From the NCBI RefSeq assembly GCF_037975245.1, contig NC_092574.1, positions 4,394,713 through 4,458,712 on the forward strand: a DNA stretch of 64,000 bases, in the 5' to 3' direction. Made by a program: the position numbers and the translations under genes. The notes under the pieces are model-generated. The model searched no databases and was not told the origin of the DNA. It worked only from the letters and a program-made list of their open reading frames with translations. This document shows positions 1 through 10,842 of the stretch, piece after piece. Numbering within the stretch: position 1 is the stretch's first letter; each line of letters starts with the position of its first letter. The stretch comes from Apostichopus japonicus. Taxonomy: Eukaryota; Echinodermata; Holothuroidea; Aspidochirotida; Stichopodidae.

Positions 1-959
1 TGTAAATTGGAATTTGAAGAGTGTTATACGAAAATATACTTGAAGGTGGAACACGTTACCAATATACAATGGTATAGGCTACAACAAAATCCATTGTGCA
101 GTAACATTACCGTTTGGCAAAGAAAAGAATGAAATCCAACCATGAAGCTATTACCGATAGCTCCATGATCCAACCCACAATTACCAGTTAACTTTGTCCC
201 TACAGTCGTTTTCTGCCTTAGTGTTACATTTGAGCAACAACCCCCACCCCCGTGAGGCTCATCAATGACCCTTAATTGTCCAGCGAACGAAACCAATGTG
301 AAAGGTAACTTTGAAGGGTCTGTAGGTCAAATATGTGAAATCTAACCATTTAGAGTTTTAGAAACGAATTATTTGTAAATGCCTAACGTGTTAACTAATG
401 AAAACATAATTTTACAATAGATGGTACTGTTCCAATTGGTTTACCGTTTGTTTAAGGAGTATACAACTTCCGAAATCCTATCAAAACAATTACTGCTGTG
501 AGCTGCCAAGAATACAATGCCCAGCCTTCAAGATGTAGTCTAATTTATTGTTGTTTTATGTTAACTTGTATTGTCAGTAAAACATGAACCGATGACAATT
601 CCGTGTGCTCAATGTACGATCACTGGGTCACACACATGCAGCTATTTATAGCTAAATGGGTCACCGAACGTATCAAAATGTTGTTCAATATGTCTAGTAC
701 AGCAAATGTCATTTCATTCATCTGAACCGCCCCCCCCCCCCCCCTTCAACCCCTCCTCCCATTCGACCCAGCCGGTCTAGCTCGATTATTGGCGTCAACG
801 TGTCTGTAACAGCTATGACGTCTCGCGCACAGGCGGGAATTCTTTTGATACATTCTGGGCGGCTGCCGTTGGCTTTCCCGGAAAACTTGGCTACAGTCCA
901 GCATGCAGTCACATGACCCAAGTTGGCGCGCGATGTCAGAACGTCCAGTACATGCTGTG
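1..959. other. Non-coding stretch, no gene recognised
   Basis: No reading frame here resembles a known protein and the short frames lack coherent splice sites. The only structure I see is a homopolymer of about 15 C at 730-744. The stretch may be the 5' flank of the remnant gene that starts translation near 1661. Confidence 0.5.
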
Positions 960-1145
960 CTGTTCTGTACATTATGATTGATCGCATCTCGCATTAACGT
1001 ACGTATGAAGTGTATAGATTGCACAATACAATACTACAGCGCTTCAAAGTACGTCGACACGAGAGGAAAACAACTGCCGTTGCTGTCCAGTAGGCTACGC
1101 ACATTTCCACACCAGAACAGGACTTCATTGAGTACTTCGTCAGAC
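960..1145 (+). other. Possible 5' untranslated first exon of the 1661 gene
   Basis: A canonical donor (cagac|gtgagt) sits at 1146. A matching acceptor (gggcag|aaATG) ends just before the start codon at 1661, so a non-coding first exon ending at 1145 spliced to about 1659 would be a normal arrangement. The left edge is arbitrary because no clear TATA or initiator is visible. This is inference from splice sites only. Confidence 0.25.
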
Positions 1146-1660
1146 GTGAGTGGTAAATTTATTTTAACCATATGCCACATTTGCATTATTATAATCAACA
1201 AAACAACTTTGAAAGCCTGTCATAACAAAAGGTTAGTTTATATTTTAGTTCTTACCGTAGGGCCTAGCCTAGTACTACCGTTAGTTTGCCTATAACGTAG
1301 ACCAGACGAACGATAATTAAGAGTTAGACTATCACTATAGTAACACTGGCGCTGTATTAGACTACCTATCGTCACCCTACCGTGCATTTTGATATGTGCG
1401 TGTGAAGCTTAGCCTTGCTTCATGTTGTTTAGGTTAATATGATTTAAGGGTGGGTACATTGTAACTTGTAAGTTAATTGGTGCTGGTAGCCTACATACAT
1501 GGATGATATTGGCTCTCATGTGGCATGTAATATGCAGTCTTTAGATTAGCCAAGGTTAATTAGACTTTTAGAACATGGCTGAATTTGAAAAGGCATAATT
1601 CATGTCTCTTTCAAATTATCAGTTTTGATAAGCTCCAATCAATAGTGAAGCAGGGCAGAA

Positions 1661-3552
1661 ATGTACACCTGTAAAATATGCAATACACTAACAGCTACTA
1701 TCCGTGGCTATGTTGATCATGTGAGTTCCCATAGGAATATACCTCGAGTGAGATTTCCATGTTGTTTTGTTAATTGTGGCTATACCCTATCAACTTTTGC
1801 TGCAATGAAGATTCATGTGACTAGGTATCACCGCCATCTTCAAAAGCAAACAGCAGTTGCAGCAAAACTTCAGTCAGTTAACCTGTCATTGATTTGTATG
1901 TATGAAATCTGTCAAAAAGAACTCACAGATCTGTCCTCGTATTTGGCACACTTAAAAGCACATATAAGAAAAGAACAAGTTGTATCTTGACCATATAAGA
2001 AGTGCAAAAGAGATTTTTCAAAAACCAGTTCATTTACAGCACATTTTACGTTGTCACAGAAACTGGGGAGCTGTAAACATTTTGGATAAATACAAACTTT
2101 CTACTCGTGAACATTGCTCTTTGGATCAAGATATACCTCTAGATACTAACTGCTTTGATGTGTCAACAGAGACTGATAGATTTGTCATTGAAAATGACAT
2201 AAGCTGTGATTTCGAAAACAGTAACAATTGCCAAGGTAGGGTGCAAGAAACAGGTCAGTCTAGGCTTCAATTCCAACAAAATTTTGCCTTGTTTCTTCTG
2301 AAACTTCAGGCAAAACAACTTGTTCCATCACAAACAATTCAAATGATTGTTGAGGAGCTTCAAACTATTCACAGTTTATGTCAAAAATTGAGAGATGAGG
2401 GTTTAGCAGAAGAACGTATCAAATGTGTAGCCGATTATATGAATGAGATAGATGCATGGATTGCTATTGATACAGTAGTTGTAAAGGAAAACTCAGAACG
2501 CAGCACTGTAGAAAAGAGTAATTTACTATAAATCAGCATTCAAGTTTGTTGCTCCAATTGCAATATCACTAGGGAGAGATTCAGCACAAAAAATGCATTA
2601 CTATCATTACATTCCAATCAAGGAGAGCATTCAATTGCTCCTTTCGGATGATTTTGTGTTGGGACAGTGTCAAAGTAGGCATCACAGTGAAGACTCATCT
2701 GTTCTTACTGACATAGTGGATGGTACAGTTTTTAAAAAAAAATAGTTTGTTTCAAAGTTGTGAAAGATCCTTGTCCATCATTCTCTATGAAGACTCATTT
2801 GAAATTGTAAACCCACTTGGGTCGGCAAGAATAAAACACAAAATACTAGCAATGTACTTTACACTTGGAAACACCCAACCTGAGTACAGATCTGTTGTTG
2901 ATGCAATGCAGCTTGTGTTTTTTGTAAAGAAGTTGATTTTAAGGTCTTTGGGCAGCAGAAGGTTTTTGAGAGAGTGATAAATGATTTGAAAACATTAGAG
3001 GAAGTTGGAATAGAAACAAGTGACGGGGTGGTCTGGAAAGGTGCGCTGTCTTGTATATTAGGGGATAATTTAGGTTCCCATTGTATTGGGGGTTTCATTG
3101 AGAGTTTTTCAGGAACTAACATGTGCCGCTACTGTTTAATAACTTCACATGACTTCAAATGTAATGCACCATATGCTGTTGGGAAGCCTAGAACCAAGGA
3201 GGAGTATGATTCTTGCATTGCACACCTTGAAGATCATGAAGAAAATCATCATCAAGGAATTAAATTTAATTCATGTTTTAATTCTTTGAGGTATTTTCAT
3301 GTGTGTGCACCTGGTTTGCCACCATGCCTGGGACATGACTTGTTTGAAGGAGTTGTTGATTACGATGTAGCCATGTTTATTCAATACTGGATTAAACAAA
3401 AACATTGGTTCACATATGCAGATTTGAATATAATGTTGGTACAGTTTAAATTTCAAGGATGCGATGCAAACAATAAACCTGCATTTGTAAATTTATCAGG
3501 TAACCGCTTAGGTGGTTTTTTTGAGGAATGGAGAGGTGAAAGAGGAGGTTAA
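1661..3552 (+). pseudogene. Decayed C2H2 zinc-finger / transposase-like gene
   Basis: The N-terminus holds C2H2-type fingers: CKIC...HVSSHR, CCFVNCGY...HVTRYH, then CMYEIC...HLKAHI. A leucine-rich segment (FALFLLKLQAKQLVP, near 2283) follows. The core carries NPLGSARIKHKILAMYFTLGN (2810-2870, in part), ILGDNLGSHCIGGF (3055-3096), MCRYC, HHQGIKFNS and GLPPCLGHDLFEGVVD (3313-3360). I recognise this order from uncharacterised animal proteins of transposon origin; the core may be a degenerate transposase domain. The frame is broken five times: a TGA at 1988-1990 exactly where the first Cys of a fourth finger is expected, and frameshifts near 2055, near 2524, in the A9 run 2734-2742 and in the T6 run 2918-2923. 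Homology is lost after about 3500, so the 3' part is missing. The start was chosen at the ATG just after an AG acceptor. Confidence 0.75.
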
Positions 3553-4625
3553 GAAGTAAGTTACAAGAGGAGATGGAAAAATTTCTAAATAGTAAGTACA
3601 TGTGATACACAGAAGTTTCTCTTATTGTCTAAGACAGTTGCTGGTACCACAAATTGAATAAGGAAACTGGTCTCATAGTACATCATTAGCATTTTTGTAA
3701 TTCTCTAAAGAAAATTTTCTGGGTTAATTATTAGTATTATACATTAGATTTGAATTTTTTTTAAAGCAGTTTTCAAGTAGTGAGCAAATAGAAAACACTA
3801 GGTCAAACTAATGAAATGATACACCACATACCCAAACTAAAATATTTATCAACAAGAAAAGAGGAAACCCTTCTTTTCAATTCATATTAAACATAGAACG
3901 TACGTTCTATGTTGTTTGTAGAGTATGTTGAAGTTCATATGAGAGTATGACAAGGCTAAAGGTCACCTTGAAAAACAACCACTATGGGTTAGTATGGGGT
4001 ACAGTACCTCTACTCTGGGATCATACTTGGCCCCCACTTTGGGGTCCAAATAAGCGGGCACTACGAAAATGTCTGCAGTGACCAAATAATGCCATTGACG
4101 CAACAATTTGATATGTATGAGTGTTACTTTGCCCCAAAAACACTTGTATACCAATAATCAACAAAAATTGCCCCAATAATTTCACACTTTGGCTATACTG
4201 ATTGAAAGATGCAGAGAACTGTGGCAATGGCTTGCTTTCCATACAGTATAAGAATACACCTCGACAACTTAACAAACTATGAAGCACGCCTTGTCCGATG
4301 CTTATGCACAAGGTCCATATGGCATACAGTACGGTGTGTACATGTGTACAAAGCCATTGCCTACATCAACAAACAAGCAGCGGCTTAACCGAAACAGACG
4401 TGTCAGAGAATGCCCCTGTTGCCAATTGAAGATATGCTTGATTCGATAGATTGAGAGCTTGAGTGCTGCCCCTGTTTATTGTGTAAATGCTGATGTTCTG
4501 TGAGTGTCCAAAAAACTAGTACCTTAATGCAATATATGTCTGTTGTCAGGAAATAATTTATCAAGGTTGTTTATTCATTTCATATCATCTACTTTCATTG
4601 ATGTGACATATTTTCATTCTTAAAG
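3553..4625. other. Non-coding gap between two broken genes
   Basis: I find no continuation of the upstream transposase-like core and no convincing exon. A 24 bp perfect palindrome lies at 3890-3913. The gap ends at an acceptor (ttcttaaag) that opens the next coding exon. In some related animal proteins the two neighbouring homology blocks might belong to one transcript, but nothing in this gap demonstrates that here. Confidence 0.45.
3890..3913. repeat. 24 bp perfect palindrome
   Basis: The arms aacatagaacgt and acgttctatgtt are exact reverse complements with no spacer, centred between 3901 and 3902. It may be a dimeric protein-binding site or the remains of a mobile-element terminus; the sequence alone does not say which. 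Confidence 0.7.
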
Positions 4626-7600
4626 AAAAGTTGCTTGGATCAGAATCTTCACAATCATCTGAACCCGACTCTGTGGCCAGTTCACCAGGATGCAGCTGGG
4701 TGCCCAGTTCAGCAGGATCAAGTCCAGCAGCGGTAATTGCAGATTGGGCAGAGTCATTTAAAGTTGATTGGGATAAAATGCCTAAAAGCCTCACAAAATC
4801 ACTCCAGAAGAAACAGAGACCCACTCCCAAAGAACGGCGTGAAATGATCAGAATATTATGCAATGACATATATAATGAAAGTTGAGTCAAGTCCAGGACG
4901 AAAGCACCTTTCTATTATTGCACAGAAGATCGTTCGTGAGTTTCCAGAACCCTTTAAAGATGACATTGAAGGACTTGTTGTTGGTAGTGGATATGCATCC
5001 CTTCTTACACAGTTGGAAAACCGTATGAGCAATCTCAATAGAGGCAAATTTCACCTAAATGTTGGTTACCCTCTGTTTGTAGAGGGTGAACAGAATGAAG
5101 CACTAACAAAGAGCGTAAACTCAGCACCTCATATGGCTGCAAAAACTGGCAACCAGAGGACCTACCTGAAGGGGAGGATCGAGACACGCAGAGAAAAAAG
5201 ACAGATGACTTAAAGGTGATGCATGAACTTAACATATGGGATGACAATGAGCTTGTTTTCCTCATGAAAAATGTATTTCCAACCATCCGTGCCAAGATAA
5301 ACAGTCAGCAAGTTCCTGTATGTGCTCTCCTTGATGAATATCCTTTCTTGTTTGAGGAGGTTGGGATGATGGGACATTTTGAAGACTTAGTGGGCATCAA
5401 ACTGAAATCAGTTGAATTCAGAAGTTTCTGCAAGTGTCAGCAAAGAAGAAGAAGGAGGTGCAAAATATAATAGCTGATGTGGAGAGTGCTAAGAAGGAAA
5501 GTGGTGATCATTCCCCTGATGTTCCAGGACTTATTCTCCTCCTCTGCAATCACCTTGGAGATAAATGGGATGATCTTTTCTACCTTGCAAAGGTAAGAAG
5601 AAGCTACCTTTATAAATCATTAAGCTTGTGAACAGTCTCAGAATAGCACTATTTGTCTGTGTTTTTCTCTGGTTTGTTGTTCTTACACTTACAGTTATGT
5701 AGATGTATTAGTCAAGTTGATTGACTTTATAACGATTTTCCTCTGCGATGTTCACTGTTTGTAGGTCAGTTGTAATTGTTGTGTATTGGGACTCTGAAGT
5801 CCAAAGTTCAGTACATCATATGCCATCAGTTGATTAAGATCTTCCCCATTGTCATCATTTTGATTTCAGGGATGCATATTGTCCCTCAGTTTCATTTATT
5901 TTATGTTATGCTTTGGAAGATACTACTGTTTTCCCAGATGGCATCTTGAATGTTTTGTCCCACATAATAAGATAAGTATTCCAAACAATTTTAATGTTCC
6001 TACATTTACATTATGTACAGGAAACCAGTACTGTGTAGAATATTACTAAGGATCTGAAGTCAACATCCCCATGCATCATTATTCAAGGTGAGAAGCATTT
6101 GGAGGATTTTGCTCTAATATGCATTTCCTCCAGTACATATACACTGCTCTTTTTCCCCTTTTTGGTTTGGATGATAGTTGTAACCTTTGAAATTTGTGAT
6201 GGTGAGTATTTGTGCATGTGTATGTATTTTACTGATGCCTACCTTGTAAACACAATTTCTCATGAAAGGAAGCTTAGATAGATTTCATAGTTGGCATGTG
6301 GGTGTACCCGATAGAGTACAAGAAGCCTATTGTTTTTGGCAAAGGTCAAAGATCATTTGGGGTCAACAGAGGTGAAACTGTGAATACTTTGTAAACATGA
6401 TATCTCAAGAAGGGAATCTTGGACAGATCTCATGTGGTATGTAGGTGTGGTCACTTGAATCAACAGTGGTCAAAATTTGAGAATCTTTGATTAGAGAAAC
6501 CTAGGAAGTTATATGTTGGCAAGTGTGTCAATGACACCTCATAGTGCACTGTCACCTGTGGAAGACAAAGTCATGGGTCAATCTGAGATTTAACTGGGAA
6601 AACTCTGTTACAGCATCAATTCAGCATGCATGTGTGCATTTGATGCTCAGCATGTAACATGAAACTCAAGAACTATAGCCCATTTTTGACTTCATATGTG
6701 GTAAAAACATTTTGGTTGACCATTGCAACATTTTCAATGTCATTTTTGTGTTGCTGATCTAGGGTGCCTCAGTAAATCGATATATCAGATAAACCATTTT
6801 TTCTTTCATATCCACACCGACAATATTGAAATCTGCCATCAACGAATATATCGAAATACATCCGAAACAAACCTTGAATACCGGTAAAAATAATATTGAA
6901 TAAAAAATAATGACCCATTAGTGCACGCGAGTTGGAGTATATTCACGCTGCAACTGTAAAGTAGTGGTAGTCATAGCAGTGGCATTAACTTTAAATGAAC
7001 ATTCTCTTAATAGTTCTAATTGATATTTATTTTTTGCAGGTCCAAACATGTACACTGGAAGAAAGTTTATGTTGGCAGTAGATATGGTTATTGTTAATGA
7101 CCACATTCAAACTTTTGAAAGTGCAATGATCATGCTGTTTGCAATGTTTTTCATCTTAAACATTGAGTATCCATCTGAAGGTGCAACTTTAATGGAGTTT
7201 ATCCAGCGGTGAGTAGGCTGAAAGTACCCTAGTAATAGTTAACCATTGTTATTTTGTGTGGACATTCCCTTGACATGGAATGTAAGAGTGTATGCATATT
7301 ATTAGCCACCTTCAAAAGATCAGCCGATCATAAAGGTACCAATATAGAAAAAAATCAACAAATTGCAGTTAACTCAACTCCTGGGCAGATCATTGAAATA
7401 AACCATACTCTGTTCTCAGTTACAGCTGATTTACTTATTTTGTACTATTTGTTGTGGTCCAAGAATAACAGCAGCTTTGGTAACCTTTTGTAAACATTGA
7501 TGACCTTTACATAATTTTCACCAATGGAAAGTTAGTGTAAATAGTTGAATGGCATGTTTTATTATTTTGGAGAAGGGTGGGAATGTATGAGTTTGGTTAA

Positions 7601-8103
7601 TTACTGAGAACACCTTCACAATTTGTTACAACTATAGGGTATCAGCTTAAACTGAACAAAATTGAAATTAAAAGAGGATTCACAAATTAGCTCTTCTTTT
7701 CAGATCATGATTTCCTAGAAAACTGTTGAATTCCAAAGGCTTGTAAATTAAGACAGGTATCCAGCTCAATTGCTTCTATCAACACCAGTGAGCACACATA
7801 CAATTGGAAACTGAGTTGTGTCACATCATATTTTGACCATATCTTACTATCATGTATGTCATACTGTAGTGTAAATTTGAGACCAAAGGAAATTAATTGT
7901 TAAATGGTTTAATAATTGCTAACTTATTTGAACTTTATGATTTCACAGTTCTAATTTTTGCTCCTCTTTGCAGCTGCTTTGTTGGATTGAATCCAGAAAA
8001 GGGAAGAAAGACCCCCAAATCCAAGAAGAGCTATCCTGTCAACCCAAAAATTTTGGCTTTGGTTGGAAACCTGAAGGAATTTGAGTCAGATTGGACAGTC
8101 TAA
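4626..8103 (+). pseudogene. Decayed SAMD3-like (C-terminal family) gene
   Basis: Four exons can be traced: 4626-5592 (donor gtaaga), 6021-6087 (donor gtgaga), 7040-7208 (donor gtgagt) and 7974-8103, ending in TAA. The protein matches a large uncharacterised animal family often labelled SAMD3-like. Landmarks are a WDKMPKSL...TPKERREMIRI segment, SPGRKHLSIIAQKIVREFP, VVGSGYASLLTQLENRMSN, a frame-shifted NWQPEDLPEGE, FMLAVDMVIVND, and a terminal CFVGLNPEKG...NPKILALV. The phases of the three introns fit. The first exon has three frameshifts, near 4886, near 5135 and between about 5400 and 5434, and exon two has an in-frame TAG at 6036-6038. No SAM domain is visible upstream, so the N-terminus is missing or lies in exons I cannot recognise. 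Function is unknown; I infer a non-functional copy of a repetitive, possibly transposon-derived, gene. Confidence 0.75.
6168..6480 (+). repeat. Dispersed repeat copy A, in intron
   Basis: This copy contains the phrases 'gatgatagttgtaacctt', 'aagaagcctattgtttttgg', 'ggtcaaagatcatttggggt' and 'gtaaacatgatatctcaaga'. They recur in the same order near 21870-22040 (plus), 53725-53860 (plus), 59650-59780 (minus) and 60410-60665 (minus). It has no coding capacity. It is an interspersed repeat of unknown class; the half-site-like AGGTCA words may be coincidental. Confidence 0.7.
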
Positions 8104-9480
8104 ATGCTTTTCAGGCACTTCCCATGATTCGTCACATTAGTCTGACAATTTGGTAACATTGAATTATAAATCTAGGTCACTTAGTTGATTTAAGGTGTTC
8201 CTAGTTGAGAAAATGTTAGCGAGCCTCTTGAGCCTCCTTAACTGGAACCATAGACTCTCCAGCTACAGAGAAGTCTCATTTACAAATGAACAGTTAAACA
8301 TTTATACAGAGTTCAAACTATTGTGTTTTACTTTGTTGGTGGATATTTACAAGGTTTTACTTGTTGACAAACTTTTTAAAGACTATTATTTGGTGCTATT
8401 ATGACACCTTTCCAATAACTCCATAAACTCTGAAACTCTTCCAAGCAGGTTCACAAATGTTAGAAAAGTTTTGAATTCATAATAGTTTCAGATGTCAAGT
8501 CATTCTGTTCATTTTGTTAATGCTATAAGCTTGATATCTAAATTATATTTTGTTGTCAAAATATAAAATCTCTATGCTAAATTTTAACATGAAATCTTTT
8601 CATAAAACTGCTCCTTCCACTCAAGCAGAAGCACAGGAATATAAGGACAACTTTTTTTAATCATTTACGGGTACAAAGGTCAAATCATTGTTTATATATC
8701 TTTTGATCAGATGATTTACAATATCTTTGGTTAACAGATTAGTTAATCTTTATTCTTACCTATTGTAACATATCCTTGTCTTTAACTTCCACTTTGAACT
8801 TTAAGGGCTAAAGAAGGTCACGAAAATTAGAAAAAGTATACAATCCTTATCAGCAATAGAGGAGTTACCACAGTTACAGGTATCAATTTTCTGTGAACAT
8901 TGATATGCCCATTAAAGTGAATATGGTATATGAGCGATATATTTAATACTGCTAGAACATTTAAAAATACATGAAATGAACATAGTTGTAATAAAGTTAA
9001 GTGAAGAATAGTGAAGACACCTAAGTTTCTGTGGTTACATAATACAGTGACCTTGAGTGAACTTTGTTGTAGAGCAATGAAAGGGCAAGGAACTAGCAGG
9101 TGTCAAAGCTTAGTGTTTTATGATCAGTCAATTGTGAAAACTTTCAGTGGCTGATCCAGGATTTCCTGAAGTGGCCGAAGAGACAAATATGGCCACATAC
9201 AGACTTATCAGTATATTTCCAAACAATGAAAGTATCGTCTGTATAACAAAACCTTTTCCAAAAGAAAGGCTGGGGCACCCAGCAAATACCCAGCCATCAA
9301 TAAGAGATTGCCTTATGATGTTCAGTCTTATATATTACTTTTAAGGTTTTGACGTTCAAAAATATGTTTCAACAAGTTTTAACGTTGTAAATAAAAGTTT
9401 CAGAGAACAATAAGTTGTTTTTTTATTTTATAATCTCACTGATAATAGTAATTCCATCTGAAAGCCAATTTTACAGACAA
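8104..9480. other. Non-coding stretch
   Basis: The first part is presumably the 3' untranslated region of the broken gene ending at 8103; AATAAA-like signals occur near 8989 and 9392. A fragment at about 9145-9260 (gtggctgatccaggattt) resembles the end of a hAT-type element, but no partner end was found. No gene is seen. Confidence 0.4.
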
Positions 9481-9539
9481 AGACCTATTTATTGCAAGGA
9501 AAAAAACTATAGATAACATTAAAGACTAGACTTTACCTA

Positions 9540-10275
9540 AAAGAAACAGTAAATTAAAAGTCACAATACAGTTATTTTACAGAGAAAAAGACATACTGTA
9601 TTTCAAGAAAAACTGTGTAAATAAGCATTTCAGACTGTCTATTTTACATAGAATGTAGTGTAAAATAACGGCCATCATATAGTAATTTACGGATGAAAAC
9701 TTTTATAATGCAAAGAAAAACTGTATGAATTACGCTCTCATACTGTGTATTTAACATAGAATTCAGTGTAAAATTACGGTCGTCGTACAGTAATTTTACG
9801 GACAAAGACTTTTATAATGCAAAATAAAAACTGTATAATAACAGTTTTAGACTGTTTATTTTACATAGAATATGGTGTAAAATAACGGTTGACGTACAGT
9901 GATTTTACGGACAGAAACTGTTATAATTGGGGGAAAAACTGTGTAAATAACAGTTTCAGACTGTTTATTTTACATATAATATGGTGTAAAATAACGGTTG
10001 ACGTACAGTAATTTTACGGACAGAAACTGTTATAATTGGGGGAAAAAACTATAAATAACAGTTTCAGACTGTTTATTTTACATAGAATATGGTGTAAAAT
10101 AACGGTCGTCGTACAGTAAGTTTACGGACAAAAACTGTTATAATGAAAGAAATAAACTGTATTAATAACAGTTTTAGACTGTTTATTTTACATAGATTAT
10201 CTGCAGTTGGAAATAACAGACATTTCCTGGAAACTCTGCTGCCAGAGAAATTCTGTATTTTAACAGAATTTTTTT
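9540..10275. repeat. Tandem array, about 108 bp unit, six to seven copies
   Basis: The word gtgtaaaat starts at 9659, 9766 (as gtgtaaaatt), 9875, 9984 and 10092, giving periods of 107, 109, 109 and 108 bp. Each unit also holds a 'ttttacgga' word, an 'aactgttataat' word and an 'actgtttattttaca' word. Earlier units (9480-9660) are more diverged. The right end finishes with 'tctgtattttaacagaattttttttaacagtgta', a pattern I associate with ends of non-autonomous DNA transposons in fish and invertebrates. The array is therefore probably the expanded interior of a MITE. Some 12 bp words are complementary within the unit (acagtnattttac / gtaaaatnacngt), so each unit can fold. Confidence 0.85.
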
Positions 10276-10403
10276 TAACAGTGTAGAACATGTATCAACC
10301 AATCTGCCAGTTTAAAACTTGATTTTTCAAGTCGAAAATTGAGAATGAATTTACCCTTTTCGGCGTTTGAAACTTTGTTTACTCGAAAATATTCCGATTC
10401 GCA

Positions 10404-10421
10404 TGACGTCATGTGACGTCA
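10404..10421. promoter_or_regulatory. Paired CRE palindromes (TGACGTCA twice)
   Basis: Two perfect TGACGTCA octamers lie at 10404-10411 and 10414-10421. Their centres are 10 bp apart, about one helical turn. TGACGTCA is the consensus for CREB/ATF bZIP dimers. They sit about 150 bp upstream of an ATG at 10569, so they may mark a promoter. Confidence 0.5.
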
Positions 10422-10568
10422 CGTTTTGAACACATTTCGCTGCTTCGCTGCTTTACGATCCTCCGAACATACCATTCACGTACACAGTAGACAAGTACAC
10501 ATACCACTAGCAGTTACTAAACAAAACACCGATCACAAGTGCGATATCAAATCAAAATTTCCTGTGAA

Positions 10569-10842
10569 ATGGCGGATCCAGAACCAATTGCGGCAACCGA
10601 AGTTCAAAGTGATAATGGTTCTTCACTAGGCAGTGAAATTGGGCTATAATTGGAGTGCCCTTTCTCATATTCGAAGCAGAGAGTGAAGGCGATGATCATT
10701 CCAATATTGAACCGAACGTTGAGGGTGGAGCGGAGGTGTTAGAACCGTATCAGTTCGAGCCTGTTAAACGAGCCGAAATTGAAGCTCCACAACATATCGA
10801 AGAGGAAATCCGTTCGAAACCATTGCAAGGAACATACAACGT
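10569..10842 (+). CDS. Candidate first exon, P2X7-like N-terminal type (frame broken)
   Basis: An ATG at 10569 opens a frame reading MADPEPIAATEVQSDNGSS and closes at a TAA at 10647-10649. The neighbouring frame then reads EAESEGDDHSNIEPN...VLEPYQFEPVKRAEIE up to a canonical donor (gtg|gtaaga) at 10843. The acidic lead-in followed by 'EPYQFEP' resembles the first exon of the many marine-invertebrate genes annotated P2X purinoceptor 7-like. Those genes carry only the cysteine-rich C-terminal ballast domain. A frameshift between about 10640 and 10690 would be needed to join the two halves. No downstream exon with the expected CxC pattern was found. This could be an orphan exon, an assembly error or a chance match. 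Confidence 0.3.

Noticed and set aside
9145-9350. Possible hAT element end (cagtggctgatccagg...)
   Set aside because: No matching inverted end or 8 bp duplication found nearby, so not listed as an element.
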